A stretch of DNA of 64,000 bases from Macrotrachela quadricornifera (taxonomy: Eukaryota > Rotifera > Eurotatoria > Philodinida > Philodinidae), in the NCBI GenBank assembly GCA_022393335.1, contig JAJEKB010021601.1:825463-889462 (forward strand), given 5' to 3'. Positions 1 to 12,818 of the stretch are shown one piece after another. How positions within the stretch are numbered: position 1 is the first letter of the stretch; each line of letters starts with the position of its first letter. A model generated the notes under the pieces. The model did no database searches. It had not been told where the DNA came from and saw nothing but the letters and a program-made list of their open reading frames with translations. The translations under genes and the position numbers were made by a program.

Positions 1-2128
1 CAAAAATTCTGAAACTTTGTGAACGAACTACTCTGGGTAAGATCTTGATTTAGACAAAGTCTCATCTCAAAATTCAAAACTTTGATTTTATGAAGGAGAT
101 GGGGTCCTATAGGGAAATTCTAGTAAACAGTCGATATCTCAGCCAGATCTCAACTTCCGCACGAACTAACTTAGGGTATACCACTCCTAGCTATGCCCTA
201 TCTAACCAACATACTCTTGACTGAAAAGCTTTTTATCACCTCGGGTGGTTCCCTCGTAAGATGTGCATTGTATTCATCAGTTATTCATACCGTTCTTTAC
301 TAAGTATATTCAGTTCTTTAGCGAAAATTTTCTATTGGTTGTTTTTCGTTATGTTTAAAATCGGAAGAGATTTCTTCAAAGAGAGATTCTCTTCGGTGAT
401 TATAATGTCACATTAGGAGCTTATTATATTTGATAATGAAATTAGATGATATGTATATGAATGAATTGCAATGTTATTTTATCGTTTTCATTAAAAAAGA
501 TGAAGAGAAAAAAATTTCGTTTTTCGAGATGATAAGTAGTGCATCTAGTTACTCTATATAAGAGATGCGTATGAATAAAATTTCCCGACGATCACTGTCA
601 TATTAGCTGACATATAGGGATTTCTACAAATTATCAAAAATCATCAAATTACGATTAATGTGAAAACAAAACCGAGCCAGTATTTTTTTTTAAATACGTT
701 ATGATAGAAACTAGGTATAGATCTGGAATTTTCACTGTTGGAAAAGAGGAAACGAAGATGGATCGAACCATTTATCATAAGATTTTCTAATGCATTTTGT
801 TTTTGAATATATTCCAAATTAAATGATTTTGGCTAAAAGCGTTTGTATTGCAGTTTTTTATAGTACTTGAGATCATAATCTTGCCTCGTTTTCTTGATAT
901 GAGAAACCATGGTTTATCTAGAACTAGCAGCAAAAACGTAATAATTTGTTTGAAGTTACATTTTTATTTTGATAATTATACTATTAAGCTCATTGATAAT
1001 ATTAAGGAAGGTCATTGTAATTCTATAGTCAATTATTTCTCATCCAATTTAATTAATTAAAATGGATAAAAACTAATTAACTACAGAAATAATATTAAGA
1101 TTTCAAAGTGGTGTCAGATACAATTGATCGATGATTAATTTAAGTTCGTACAAATTTGGACAGGCGAGAAAAATTGCAGAAAGAAAACGAGGTCAATTAA
1201 TTTAACAAATTTCGAATTCTCAAATAGATAAACTCCCAGTCTATTTTGTAATTGTTGATGGAAGAGAAACAGAAGCCAGACAAGCTTTATATAAATGTGG
1301 AAAATCATTCGAAAACATTATTATGAAGTGAAGTCCGCCTTTGATAATCAAATATCTGAGATGTGGGAAAAATTCAGGACGAATTTTCTGCACTAGTTTT
1401 CTTCCAGGATTGTACAGAATTAATGGTTGAATACGAGAAAAGCGAGCCGGATCGATGTATTTATATTCATACAATGAGAGCCAAATGGCACGCGAAGCAA
1501 AAAAGTAAGCATATTTAATGTCCAATAAGTTATCCTTTTTCACTTCATAGTTAACATCAGCTTGATGTAAAATTTATTTCATTGGGTAAGAATTCAATAC
1601 ATGACACAACTGCAATGTTGCTACTGATGTTATCTTGATGTGTGAAAAAGAAAATAATCAAAGAATGCATTGAAATACAGTCGAGTACATCGTAAAGGGT
1701 AAAAACCTTTCTGTAAACGTTCTGATGTCATTGTGAGTCGTCATTGTCTGTTGAAATTTCTTTTTCTTCTTTTGAATAATCAAAAGCGGATAAATTCTTT
1801 CGATCCTAAGATTTTCTCACATTCTATCACATAATCAGCTGCATAAAACGACATAACTAGAATAAATCTGTTTGAGAGAAACAACGGTGTGTCTTTCATT
1901 TAGATTTGACGCGTAAAACACTTTCTTACATCGCTTCAATGAGAGTATTTTATTGCAATACTAATAAAAAATTTCGATCGTCTTAAACAACACTTATGAT
2001 AGAAGATATCTTTATTTTTCTTTTATAGATCAAAATCAAACAGTAAATATAATACATTATAAAATCGTCTATTTTTAAAGGCAAAAATGATTTATACGTA
2101 TCTAGTCATATGTCTTTCTTTGATAAGG
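1..2128. other. Intergenic, no supported gene
   Basis: AT-rich sequence without a gene I can support. A 100-codon open stretch on the minus strand (1241-1543) has a fairly protein-like composition (KKDNLLDIKYAYFFASRAIW) but matches no family I know, and no partner exon was found. It could be an isolated exon or chance. Confidence 0.5.
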
Positions 2129-3232
2129 TTAACATGTATTAGATGAAATATTCGGATAGTTGAACATTACTGGTGAACAAAGAGTTTGACTTTTTGTACT
2201 ACTAATGTAATAGGTTTGTTGAGCACCACTTTCATAGTAGCTATAAACATTGCTATTGCTACTAAATGAAATCGTCGAGTTTGCTTTAAGATACGCATGA
2301 ATAATTCCACCACTTGTTATTGATAATTTTGCTCGTGACTCGAGAAAAGCTGTTACATCTCCACCACTGGCAGCTGTAAAGATTGCATCTACCTGTAAGT
2401 AGGCGATAACATCATTGACGCTACTAGTTGTTATGGTAGCATCGGACTCGAGATAAGCTGTAAGACTACTACTGCCGATACTGACACTTTGCAAGCTAGC
2501 ACCTGATTCGAGATAGATTGTAGTGCTTCCGAGACTAGTAACCTTATATACTACACCGCTTTTTATATACAAACTTGGACTATTATCAATGGTGACGGTT
2601 TTGCTAATATTAATACATTTCCACGAGTTTCCAGAAGAAGAGGGAATATGGCCAGTGCACAATGGATTTGCTGTAGTTGTCGTTGTCGTTGTTGTTACCG
2701 TCGTTGTGCCTAGAGAAAGATAGAACAACATCTAAACTCGCATATGAAAAGAAATGAAGAGAGATATACTGGTGGTAGTTCGACTAGTACTAGTGGTGGT
2801 ACTGGTCGATGTCGTCGCACTGCTCGTCGTTGTTGAAGTAGTTTGACTAGTACTGGTAGTAGTACTAGTCGATGTAGTTCTGCTAGTGGTAGTAGTTGAA
2901 GTAGTCTGGCTAGTGCTGGTAGTAGTAGCAGTCGATGTCGTCACGCTGGTAGCACTAGTTGAAGAACTACTTGTGGTAGTGACTGTTGTGTAAGTTGTAA
3001 CAGTCGTACTGCTCAAGATTTCAGTCACTATAATTTTTTTTTGTTAATTAATCCAAGAACATGTTTATTAGAAAATAAAAGAAATTGATTTATTCATACT
3101 TCCAGAAGTAGTTTTTGTTTTTGTTGAACTTGTTCGTAGCCACAAGATCAACAGTACAGCTAGTACTATTCCGCATAGTAATGCTCCAATGACGCAACCT
3201 ATACATGCGCTTGACCAGGGTAAGGCAGTCAT
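2129..3232 (-). CDS. Membrane-anchored mucin-like protein with 18-residue C-terminal repeats (3 exons)
   Basis: Unnamed bdelloid-type surface protein of about 323 residues. Inferred exons are 3232-3100, 3027-2770 and 2709-2129. Both introns (about 72 and 60 bp) are GT-AG and keep phase 1. Exon 1 starts MTALPWSSACIGCVIGALLC and contains one hydrophobic segment (residues about 9-32) followed by charged residues, which suggests a signal anchor. Exon 2 is almost entirely Thr/Ser (TTSTSTTTS type), expected to be densely O-glycosylated. Exon 3 continues the Thr run, then has a Cys-containing linker and at least four 18-residue units such as TAYLESDATITTSSVNDV and TAFLESRAKLSITSGGII, plus a related 20-residue unit. 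Their alternating hydrophobic/small pattern suggests a beta-solenoid (inference). The start is the only ATG placed before the membrane segment. Function unknown; an extracellular or surface-coat role is likely. Confidence 0.72.
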
Positions 3233-4341
3233 TTTTCTGATCCTATTTCATGAAGAGACGACTATTTAGTGAAAGCAACTATTTTCCGATTTTTACTTTG
3301 GTGGGGGATCTGTCTCCTCCCAAGCGTCCAATTTGACGATTGAAGTGTCTCTTCGTGTTTCTGAAGACTTGTTTAGTGACCAGTCACTCCGCTGATTAGA
3401 CTTCATAGCATAGGAAAAAAAATAAATTTGAATTCTTGGTGAAAACTAATGTTATATATACGTAATAGCATTCCTATGATTTATAATCAATCAATACCGA
3501 AGCTGTTTTTTCTTCTAATTCATCATGTATTCTTGATGAGTTCTATTTATAGATTTCAATTAAAGTGAACAAAAATAATAGGCAGAGAAAAAAACTAATT
3601 AACTCGTAAGACTTCATTCTCTTTCTGTAAGTGTTATATTCTTCCATGCCAGTCATTTGCCATGATCACTTCAGGAAAAATGATTGCAAGAGAAACACGT
3701 GAAGAGAATTTTTGATGTAAATTTCACAATGTTTGATTATTTTTGATAAACTATTTGAACTTATTAGACGAACATTTTTTCTAAGCAAATGATCGAGAAT
3801 TTTTATGATAGCAAATTCGATATACAGAGTGAGAGTGTCTCAGACCAAGTAACTTTGAATAGCAAAGTTGATGCATCCAGTGTCTAATTTGATTGTAAGA
3901 GGTCCTATATTGGATGAGCTATTTCAGAGAAAAAGGAAAAATTTGTTAATATATGAGCATCAGACTCATTCAAATTGAGACTCAAAAGCAAAAAGTAATC
4001 AGAAGCTAGACTTCCTATAATCACATTGACCTAACTAATTACTATTTTCCTATACAGACAATCACTCATTCATATTCGATAAACTCTCAAGGGAAGGAAG
4101 CTGACTTGCACTGGAGCAGGTGTGAGTGAAAATAATGTTCTCTCTATAATTGTTTAGTTACATATATTTATTTTTCTATGCATAATTATTAGTAATTGAT
4201 TAATATACACGGATGATCACACATGTAGAGTGGGTAAAAATGTTTTTTTCAGAAGGGTAACGCTCCAGTTTCATACATCAGGGGTAATAAATTTTCTACC
4301 AAATGAAAGCCCGTGAAAAACGGGGATTCAGGAATATGGCT
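3233..4341. other. Intergenic, no supported gene
   Basis: AT-rich sequence upstream of the mucin-like gene. No coding stretch, RNA gene or clear repeat was recognised apart from the element that starts at about 4342. Confidence 0.5.
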
Positions 4342-4801
4342 GATTCTTCAAGTAATGAGAATAGGCTATAACATTTGAGGAAATTTCAAAATTTTAGAAG
4401 ATAAATCTGCATATTTTTCTATGAATAGCCAATCGTAAATATAAGTCTTACAAATTTTTTTCTTCTAATAGGTTTTGTAGCGCTCTCTTCGTCAATCATT
4501 TTGACAAAAAGAATTGAAAATGTCATCAGTCAATAACAGTACCCGAATCAAAACATTCATATACATTCTTACGCAATTAGTGCGAACAGTTCGAGGTTTT
4601 TTTGTATCTTTACTGATGAAATTTTGAATTCTTTTTTGTCAAAATGTTTGTCAATAAGAGAGCTCTACAAAGGCTACTAGAGGAACAAAATTTTGTAAGG
4701 ATTATATTTATAATTAACTACCCATAGAAAAATATGCAGATTTACCTCCTAAAATTTTGAAATTTCCTCAAATGATATAGCCTACTCTCATCACTTGAAT
4801 C
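4342..4801. mobile_element. Foldback (palindromic) element, about 460 bp
   Basis: The left arm from about 4342 (GATTCTTCAAGTAATGAGAA) is repeated in inverted orientation in the right arm ending at about 4801 (reverse complement GATTCAAGTGATGAGAGTAG). The match runs through almost the whole element to a centre near 4570, including AAATCTGCATATTTTTCTAT in both arms. There is no coding capacity. It looks like a non-autonomous foldback/MITE-type DNA transposon; I could not define a target-site duplication. Confidence 0.75.
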
Positions 4802-6158
4802 TATTATGTACTAGCATGTGCCATCCTCTCGCAGAACATCCAGACATACTGGTCATATCCCGGGTACTTTCAAAAACCAAGAATACCACAGTCCATTTAC
4901 TGGCATCTACTGACCCGTACTAAAATGTATTGTCAACAACATATGTACGTCCAAAAAAACCTAGAATTGTACAATTCACGTACTGACATGTGTTCACACG
5001 CACTGGGATGTGCTGCTTGGTGTCGATAAATATGCATGCACTAAAGAAAATATGTACTCCCGAAAATCTACTCAAAGAAACATATTTGTGGAAAAAAACA
5101 TGTAGTGCATATCATAAAGCGTCAACTCCTGATAATATATGAATGAGCGACTTAAGCTGTATCTAAACTGAAACTATAAAAGTTATATCTGTTATGACAG
5201 AAGCAGAGCTACGTAATAAGGTAAATATCCGTATATAAACTGATGAAACCAAAAAGTTGAGTCCTAATCTCGTCCTCAGTCGAAAGATAATCAGTTGAAG
5301 CCTCTAGATATGTTCATATTCGTCGTGTTTCCTGCGAATACGTTTCTGCCTTCACTCACGGTCAAATCGAACCGCTCTAAGTGTTTCACGTGATTGTATG
5401 CGTGTTTTGTGTGAGTGAGTGCGTCGTATAACTCTCTATTGCCACCGTCATCCTTAGCGTAGCGCAATGACAGTTGTATTTACTGTGGGTATGTACACTG
5501 GCGAGTTGTTAGCCAAGTAGATGGAACAGTCAATGATGGTTTTTGGCAGTATAAAATCTATCCGTACTCGCATAGCTATGTTGAGAATATAAATGAAACA
5601 ATTATCTAAATATCTACCAAATCTGATCCTTAAATCAATATCGAAGTATAAATTACTTTAATTTAATATGAATAATTTCTATTTGGTTTTATTCCCAATT
5701 GTTAATGATAGCATTTATTTCGTGTATTCTTCGTTAGAGACTGGAGAGACTATGAAAAGAGCTAAGAAGTTTTAATTAAATCAAGTCTTTCATCATAGAA
5801 GCTGAAGAAATGACCCAATTTCAATTCGAATATCTAATAAATGAAAATAAATGTAGAAATGTTTTAATTTATTTAATAAATGTGAAAATTACCAATCTAA
5901 TACGATCATTTTCAACTAAATAACAAAAAACACAACGAAATTTTAAACTGATGTTACACAAGATTATGTGTGAAATAAATTGATATATATGTGGATAAAA
6001 TGAACATCATGACCATAAAAATCATTAACTAATTGAAAGATTTCTACATCTATTAGGTATTCTAATTAAATCTCATGTATTATTATATATATTTGTTTTC
6101 TCATATATAATAATTTCACTTAGAAATCTATCGTTTTGAAAATTAATAAAAAAAAAAG
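4802..6158. other. Intergenic, no supported gene
   Basis: No open reading frame with protein-like content. This is the downstream flank of the minus-strand secreted-protein gene. Confidence 0.5.
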
Positions 6159-7598
6159 TTATTTTGGAGAAAATTTAACTGTTTTCATGATATTTTTCAG
6201 TTGAGTCTTGGATTTTTCATCGACATAAGTAAATACGAATAAGAGGACGTATTTATCATTCATTAATTTTGCGTATTTTATTTGTTTAATAATTGGTGCA
6301 GAAGGCTTCATGATATGAATTAACTGTGTATAAAAAGTTTGTCCGTTGATATTTGTCCGGTTACATTTACCAATAACTTTAATATAATTAATCGATAATG
6401 CTTTCACTATTTGTTTCATGACATCGAGATAATCACAGACGGTTTTTACGTTACGATATTTATTTAGATTGCCAGCCATTATAGCCATCTGCACATTGAG
6501 TTTCACTTGTGCCGGATCAGATGAAACTTTCGTGAAACTGGCAAGGTATATGTCTTTCGTTGTTATATTGTATAGCAGATGTTTAAGTTTCTTTTTACTT
6601 TCATTGGATGTTTGTCCAGATTCGTTTGTTAGCTTTTCGAGAACTGTTAAATTTGCTGAAGACCAACCTTTCGGTTTTTCTATTGAAAAACCAAAAAATT
6701 TGCTTTCATAACGATTACCATTTGTATTTTTCATAATCATTGATGTAGCTACAAAAAAAAAGTATGAAATTAATTGTGTGGATGAAAAAAGGTTATCATG
6801 ACAAATTTTAGATGATATTTTATTGATCAAGGGATCGAAAGAAGTGAACCAAAATCGAGTCTATAGCTCATAGTTCACTCAAATTAGTTGTGAAATCAAA
6901 CATATCTTAATAAATTTTGCGCAATTCGTCTATTTTTTTTGTGTACATTTTCTTTTTGACTTCATCTTTCTAGATATGAAAAATTAAATTGCCGCTGATT
7001 TTATATTCTGAAATTCCAGTGATCAAAACATAATGTGGGTAGGGGCATATCTGTTTGAACAGTTTTAAAATTAGCTTACTGTAGCCAGTTTTTCATGCTG
7101 AACAAGAAAAAGAATAGTTTGAAATCTGTTATTACAAGACAGGAGATATATGCATCCAGTTTCTCAAAACTAAGCTGATTTGTGTGAAATATAAGTTACC
7201 TTTAGTATTTTAATTTTTTATCGTAGAAAAGAGACCTGGACATTTTTTTTAAATATATTTTCTTGCAGTTTAATGAGCTCTATGCGACCGCGAACAAATC
7301 ACCAAGAAAAAAGTTTCCTCAGATTTTAACTTTCATGCACCTCATATATAATTTTTAACTGAAATATGCCCGTTTTGTCTCATTTTAAAAAGAAAAAAAA
7401 TATATCCTCTCTAATATCTTGCAACGATGTTTGACAACGTGTTTGGGTTTTTTCAAGACTTCTTTTGAAACTAGCGTTCATAACACGAATGAATCATAGA
7501 ATAAATTAGTTCAACTTCAACAACTTACGTGTACCAGTCACAGTTTTGATTCCCATCAAGGATACCATAATTGTTACTATCAAATAGATAATTTTCAT
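6159..7598 (-). CDS. Secreted protein, PsbP/DcrB-like appearance (2 exons)
   Basis: Two-exon gene of about 219 residues: exon 1 at 7598-7529 and exon 2 at 6748-6159, with a 780-bp intron (GTAAGT donor, TTTTGTAG acceptor, phase 1 kept). Exon 1 encodes a clear signal peptide (MKIIYLIVTIMVSLMGIKTV), so the product is probably secreted. The mature part begins near KNTNGNRYESKFFGFSIEKP and ends with VFTYVDEKSKTQLKNIMKTV. A 'GFSIEKPKGW' opening and a final 'F..DE.....L..I..T..F' strand-helix are typical of the PsbP/DcrB (Mog1-like) fold family. That assignment is from pattern memory and not certain. Two Cys (in the KTVCDY and GKCNRT segments) could form a disulfide. An ATG inside exon 2 would also open the frame, but the upstream signal-peptide exon in matching phase argues for the longer model. 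Confidence 0.65.
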
Positions 7599-8863
7599 TA
7601 TTTGATTTAGTTGAATTAGGAAAATGCGATGTTTGATATAAGATGAATAGAGCGATGGGCTCTTTTATTCGTATTATTTACAACCATATCTAATCTTATA
7701 GAATCAAAAATAAATTACTTTTCTCAAGATAAACTGGATTTATATTTTCACTACTCAACTTACATGTTTCATTATTAAATCATTTTCTCGTTATCAAATA
7801 CACGAAATATGAGAAAGTCATTTCAATAATGATCAAAGTATAATAGAAGTGAATTTATTTCGAAATTCATTGCCATTTAAATAAACCTTAATAAATTGAA
7901 AAGCTGATAAAAGATTCAAAACTAAATGTGAGAGATTCCATCGGTCAGTGCGATCCTTTTAAGTTTTATAGCTGTTGATTTAATAGACGATATAAATCTT
8001 AAGTTCAACGACGTTAGAAAACATAATATTTGTACTACATAAAATCAGCGATTGTTTATTTGTTTATTAATGAAGTAAAATAAAAATCCATTTAATAAAA
8101 AGCCCACAAATTAAAAGTTTTATTAATACAAAACACCATAAATTCAAAATGATGAAAAATTTAAATAATTTTTGATAAATTATTATCTTCAAATTCTTTA
8201 CATTGATGTATGAATGGAAATAAATATCTAATATTAACACGAATATAAATAAGTATTTGTGTTTTATTAATTGAATTGTTATATTCAAATATAATATCTA
8301 TATTCAATCGTTATTTTAACCATAAAAGACAATTTTCATTAGTATTATTAATTATTAAATAAATCGACATGTATATTTAAGATACAAATCAATCTGTTAT
8401 TATCAACTTTTTCTTTTCAGCAATCAATTTTTTGTCGAAATTAAATTAAAATGATATGCTTGTAAACAAAAAAGAATAAATGCAGAATTTAGCTTCGTCA
8501 ACACTGTTTGTAGCGTTTATTTGAAAATAAAAACATTCATCAGCGTTCTACATAATATAAATACTTAAAAGATCAGAAACCCATCAAAAAACAGATAGAA
8601 AAGACAAGAATAGAAACAGAAAAGAAAACCAATAATTAAGAACAGATAGAAGATAGAATTTTAATACAAAGAGAAAATGAAAAAAAATAAGATTTCCAAC
8701 CTATATCAGTTGCTTCATTTAACACGCTCAAAGCGATGAGATCTTCCGGTAGGTCTCAATATATTCAAGAAGTATCTTCTTAAAAGAATACTTAGTTTTT
8801 CCTTTTTCTCAGACTAGAAGATATATCAAATTTGATATTTACTATATTTGCTTTTCGAATCTT
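7599..8863. other. Intergenic, no supported gene
   Basis: Very AT-rich. Contains the putative promoter side of the secreted-protein gene and the 3' flank of the piggyBac relic. A TTAACACGCTC sequence near 8719 could be the remains of a piggyBac terminus (TTAA target), but no partner end was found. Confidence 0.4.
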
Positions 8864-11110
8864 TTATTTAGTGAAATAATGCTTCTCATTAAAACAATCG
8901 ACACAAAGAGTCTTTATCTTCTTTGCTGCCGCTAAGCTTGGTTCTCTTGATTATTCTTGTCTAGGTTTCTCATAGCAGTCAGCACAACGTCTTAGGACGT
9001 CGTGCGCTGATCCTTCCTTTTCTTCCAGCTTGTGTTCAACTAGTTTGCTCTACAAATGACTTATGTCAAATTCTCGAATGGCATACCAAAGAGTAATGAT
9101 CATATGAGACTCTCATGGAACTGCAGAATGATCGTGTAGTTTTCCTTTGTATATCAAATAACTATTCACTACTGCTGTTCCAAATATCAAATCAGACGCT
9201 ATCTTTTGATACCATTTGATGGATCGTCTTAGATATATATGGTATGCCAACAATTGATCTGACAAATCCGCATCTCGTCTTCTTTTATTATAGTCGAGCA
9301 CTACTTGTGCCTTCATGATGCGCTCGCCAGATAGAGTACTTTTTTTTAATGCCCAAAAGAGCCATTGTATGAGGTGGCTTGATAGATATCAGCAGAAAGT
9401 CTCGTTTATCTGACAACTTGAGCGGCATCACTGCATCGGCATTCTAGAGTCCATAAGAATCACCTTTCTTGTGTTTTTTCTGCAGAATTGCTTTTCCAGA
9501 TGCAACACGATTACTTCTCAATGTTCCAATGAGATAGGTATCATTTTCCAACAATCATTTCGCGAGCGAAATACTCGTAAAAAAACTGTCAACTACTACA
9601 GTTCGATAACATCCGAAAAGATCTTCTAGTTATTGCATGATGACTGTTTGTGAATGTCCAAGACCAATCTTTGGGTTCTGTTTTTTCGTATAAATTATAA
9701 AAGGGAATATAATTTTTGGTCAGTAAGTAATTCAAAAGTGATCAGGAAAAACTAGCTTTTACCAGTAGAAAAAAGTTTTTATACCTATGAAGATTAATTT
9801 TATATAGAAGAAAAAAAAAATTTTAGTAAAGAAACACAGAAAGAATAAGGATTTCAAAGAAACATTCGATAGATATATAAAAACTGAAGACCAAATCATT
9901 GCAGTAACAAAGCTGGTTTAGCTTTTGCTGGTCTGCCTCTTTTTCTCTTTTCTTCGATTGGTACTGTTTTACTGCAGGTGGAGGTTTGCAGTGTTTCAGA
10001 CGAATAGCCATACCGACGATGCGTTTGCATATGTAATTCTTAAGGAACACCAGACAGCTGCACTTTGCTTTTCTCCATTCTTCGCTAATTCCATAAACGA
10101 AATATCAAATGATTTTCTAAATTGACTGAAAGTCGTCCACTTTTTATTTTTGTAACTTGATCGGTGTCTACGTGATATAACAAACACATGCCGGCTGAAC
10201 ATTGAGGGCCACGACCTTTCATCTATTTAAATCGATAATAAACTTTTGAGCTGCGTTCAGTATAGTTCGTGTAGTGCTTTGACCAACAATTTTTGGTTAA
10301 CACTTCTACTTCACCAAGATGATCATATGTGGCTTTCTCGATCCAGAACTTTGACTCTTTTCTTCTTTTGGTTTTTCCATTTGTTCCCTGAGCTTTTCTC
10401 ACAATTTCTTCATCAGATGTTTCGCTTTCATGTTGTGAAACTTGCGTTGTTTCTATCGATTTTGTCCTAGAAATTGATAGGTGGCTAACTCTGAAGGTTA
10501 GCGATCGAAGAGAAAAATAGTGGATCACGATCCTTCGCAGTATTTTCGTAAAAAATCCCATGCTATTTATAGAACGATGAATCGTTTATCTTGGGAAATA
10601 TCTGCCAAGTAATCCAGATGGAAAAATTCCAGTGAATATAGTACACCAGAAGAATAGTACAACAGTTGTCAAAGGAAAAGACCGAACATATGTGGTTGAC
10701 CAGAAAGGGAAAAGTCTAACATATATGTGACGTGTACAAAGAGTAACGAAAAAGAAGAAAAGGTGAATTATTCTCTGAGACATTTCGATTCTTCTACTAA
10801 TCTTATTTTTCCTTCCACTGATCTTTTCATATATTCAAGAGACCTAATTAAATTAATCACTGATCATTTAAAAAGTTTGCCGATCATACATATAATTTAC
10901 TGACCAATTCATTTATTCTACTGACCACTAAAATGAATGCCACTATAAAACCCCAAGTATAACCATTCGTATCTGCTACTTTGTACATTTTAATCCCATA
11001 GTTGTCAGCTTTGCCTGGAACGTATTGGCTACAGAAAAGTCGACTTTACCAGAGCACCATCGTTTCGTCAAAGGTAATAACAGAACGGAACATATAAACC
11101 GATTTAAATC
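8864..11110 (-). pseudogene. Decayed piggyBac transposase, split by a nested element
   Basis: Piggybac-family DDE transposase remains in the expected order on the minus strand. About 11090-10935: the first catalytic-Asp block (ITFDETMVLW, then QYVPGKADNYGIKMYKVADT). About 9700-9560: IGLGHSQTVIMQ and the second block VVVDSFFTSISLAK. 9316-9113: VVLDYNKRRRDADLSDQL, the third block. 9020-8864: the C-terminal Cys-rich domain RRCADCYEKPRQE and KKIKTLCVDCFNEKHYF, ending in a TAA stop. The frame is broken by in-frame stops (after ISLAK, after GDSYGL, inside the Cys-rich domain) and at least one frameshift between the second and third blocks. The first and second blocks, normally tens of residues apart, are separated by about 1.2 kb holding an unrelated FLYWCH relic. 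Not functional. Confidence 0.85.
9718..10932 (-). mobile_element. Element nested in the piggyBac relic, with FLYWCH zinc-finger pseudogene
   Basis: This block interrupts the piggyBac coding order between '...WGFIVAF' and '...IIYTKK'. Both ends of the block read GGTCAGTA inwards (9718 onward, and in reverse complement from 10926), a possible short terminal inverted repeat; I could not find a target-site duplication. Within it, minus-strand fragments at about 10561-9900 read WIEKATYDHLGEVEVL, then a KVYYR segment, then MKGRGPQCSAGMCLLYHVD, then KRKRGRPAKAKPALLLQ. This is the order of a FLYWCH-type zinc finger and its basic tail, seen in Mutator-like transposases and related animal proteins. Stops and frameshifts separate the fragments. 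FLYWCH assignment moderate; element type uncertain. Confidence 0.55.
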
Positions 11111-11415
11111 TAGCTTTCATTAGGTTTTAAAGTGAGTTCCACTTGGATAGTCTATCTTGACTTGCATGTTGCTCATCATTGTTCGAAAAATACAAAAACT
11201 TGAGAAACAATTCAAATTTGTTTCTCAACATTGTATTTCGAATAATCTTTGATCTATAAAATTGACTTTTGCTTCAGTAATAGTCTACTTTTGGCATTTG
11301 CACTAACGTTAGCAGCAGTGAAAGAGTACTGCAGCAAGCACAGCAAGACCAAGTATATTTATTCAAATCTTGCGAACGATAAATTAATGAAAATGATTTG
11401 TTTTAGAAACTTGTT

Positions 11416-12304
11416 ATGACTTTCAAGTTTCAATCTGAAACTTATCCAACGAGTTTTAATCCTGTATCGATGGTAACTAGTGATTTCAATAGAGATTCAA
11501 TAGTGGATTTAGCTGTAACGAATTTTGACTCGGATACATTGAGTGTGATGCTAGGAAATAGAGATGGAGCGTTTCAAATGCCACAAGTTCTTTTCATAGG
11601 CAATGAATCTCGTCCACAAGAAATGAGAATAACTGACTAAGTGCAATCGAAGTTGGGGAAATAAACTCTGATGGATTGGTTGATATAGTCATTGGGTGTT
11701 ATTCAAACGGTTCATCTTCTCAAGATCGATTGCATGTTTTTCTCAATTGCAGAGATGAACATCAGTTTGACCAAGCATTTTCGGATACTTATTTACAGAC
11801 GGGTAGCATTCTTGCAATAGTCATTCATGGTTTGAATGAGAACGGAAACAATCGAGTCAGCTTCATTGATGATGATAGTTTTGTGAGCGTATTTAGCATA
11901 ACTCAATATGGCAATATCTTACAGCATAGTTCCAACTGGTTTTATAAGATATATGGGTTTTCATCCATGATGATTAAAGGAAGGTTTAACGATGACACAG
12001 TTGATGATCTTGTAAGTATTTCTCTTCAACCAGGCACATTGAGTATGATTATGTTTCTCATATCTTGATTGTCATCGCAACCAATTTATGCAACGGCTCG
12101 TTGAATGTGTCCATCAGACATATAACTGTAATCATGGATCAGAATTATTTATCGTTCAAGATGAATACAGACAATACGAATGATCAATGTTCTCATTCAT
12201 TAAAAGTGGCTGACTTAAATCAAGCTACAAAAGATGATCCTATTTTTATCGACAGAGGAATGAATCGAATAAGAGTTGTATTGGGTTCACTATGTGATGA
12301 CTAG
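11416..12304 (+). pseudogene. FG-GAP/VCBS-repeat protein fragment, frameshifted
   Basis: Beta-propeller repeats of the FG-GAP/VCBS type are visible: YPTSFNPVSMVTSDFNRDS followed by IVDLAVTNFDSDTLSVMLG, then in another frame IEVGEINSDGLVDIVIGCY. The change of frame at about 11636-11650, a stop near 12066, and a further frame change into the segment ending at 12304 mean no single reading frame covers the region. The upstream part of such a protein (more repeats, signal peptide) is missing. A TTGTTTTAG acceptor-like site just before 11407 suggests this was an internal or terminal exon. Intact relatives form large families in bdelloids and are usually extracellular; this copy is probably dead. 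Confidence 0.65.
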
Positions 12305-12818
12305 CTCGAGATGTTGTCGTGCTTTTTATGTCGGATTCATGATCATTCTATATTGTTATTTCTCAAATATCTATCTAAATACATCGGCTTGAATGTGCAT
12401 GTCTTTATATTAGCAGATATACTTCTTTCTAGTGATATCTTTTGAGTTTCTTATTCCAAAAAATAAAGTTCTCAAATACTATATTAATACTAGATTCGCA
12501 CTAATAACTATAGATCAGGTGTCAAAATTCTATGCATACATATTAAAGAGTATCTATATTAAGCATATACATCATTGGATTTTATTACAGATCCTTGAGA
12601 AAAGCTTGTCTCTTATGTCTGTGTGATGATTCTTGCATTCTATAATGAAACACATTATATCAGTTAATTAAAATCACAAGAGATGATGAGAATGAACCGA
12701 CCATACTTACTCTTGAAGTAAAGAGAAAAAGAGGTGGAAAAGAAAAATATTAACATTTGATCTCTCTCTTTCTTCGGCTCATAAATTGTAAATACACTCT
12801 CTGCAACTGTCATATATT
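12305..12818. other. Intergenic, probable GPCR upstream region
   Basis: About 500 bp without a convincing reading frame. No promoter element was recognised. Confidence 0.4.

Noticed and set aside
1241..1543. 100-codon minus-strand frame as a gene
   Set aside because: Protein-like composition but no family match, no upstream or downstream exon and no regulatory context. Left as a possibility only.
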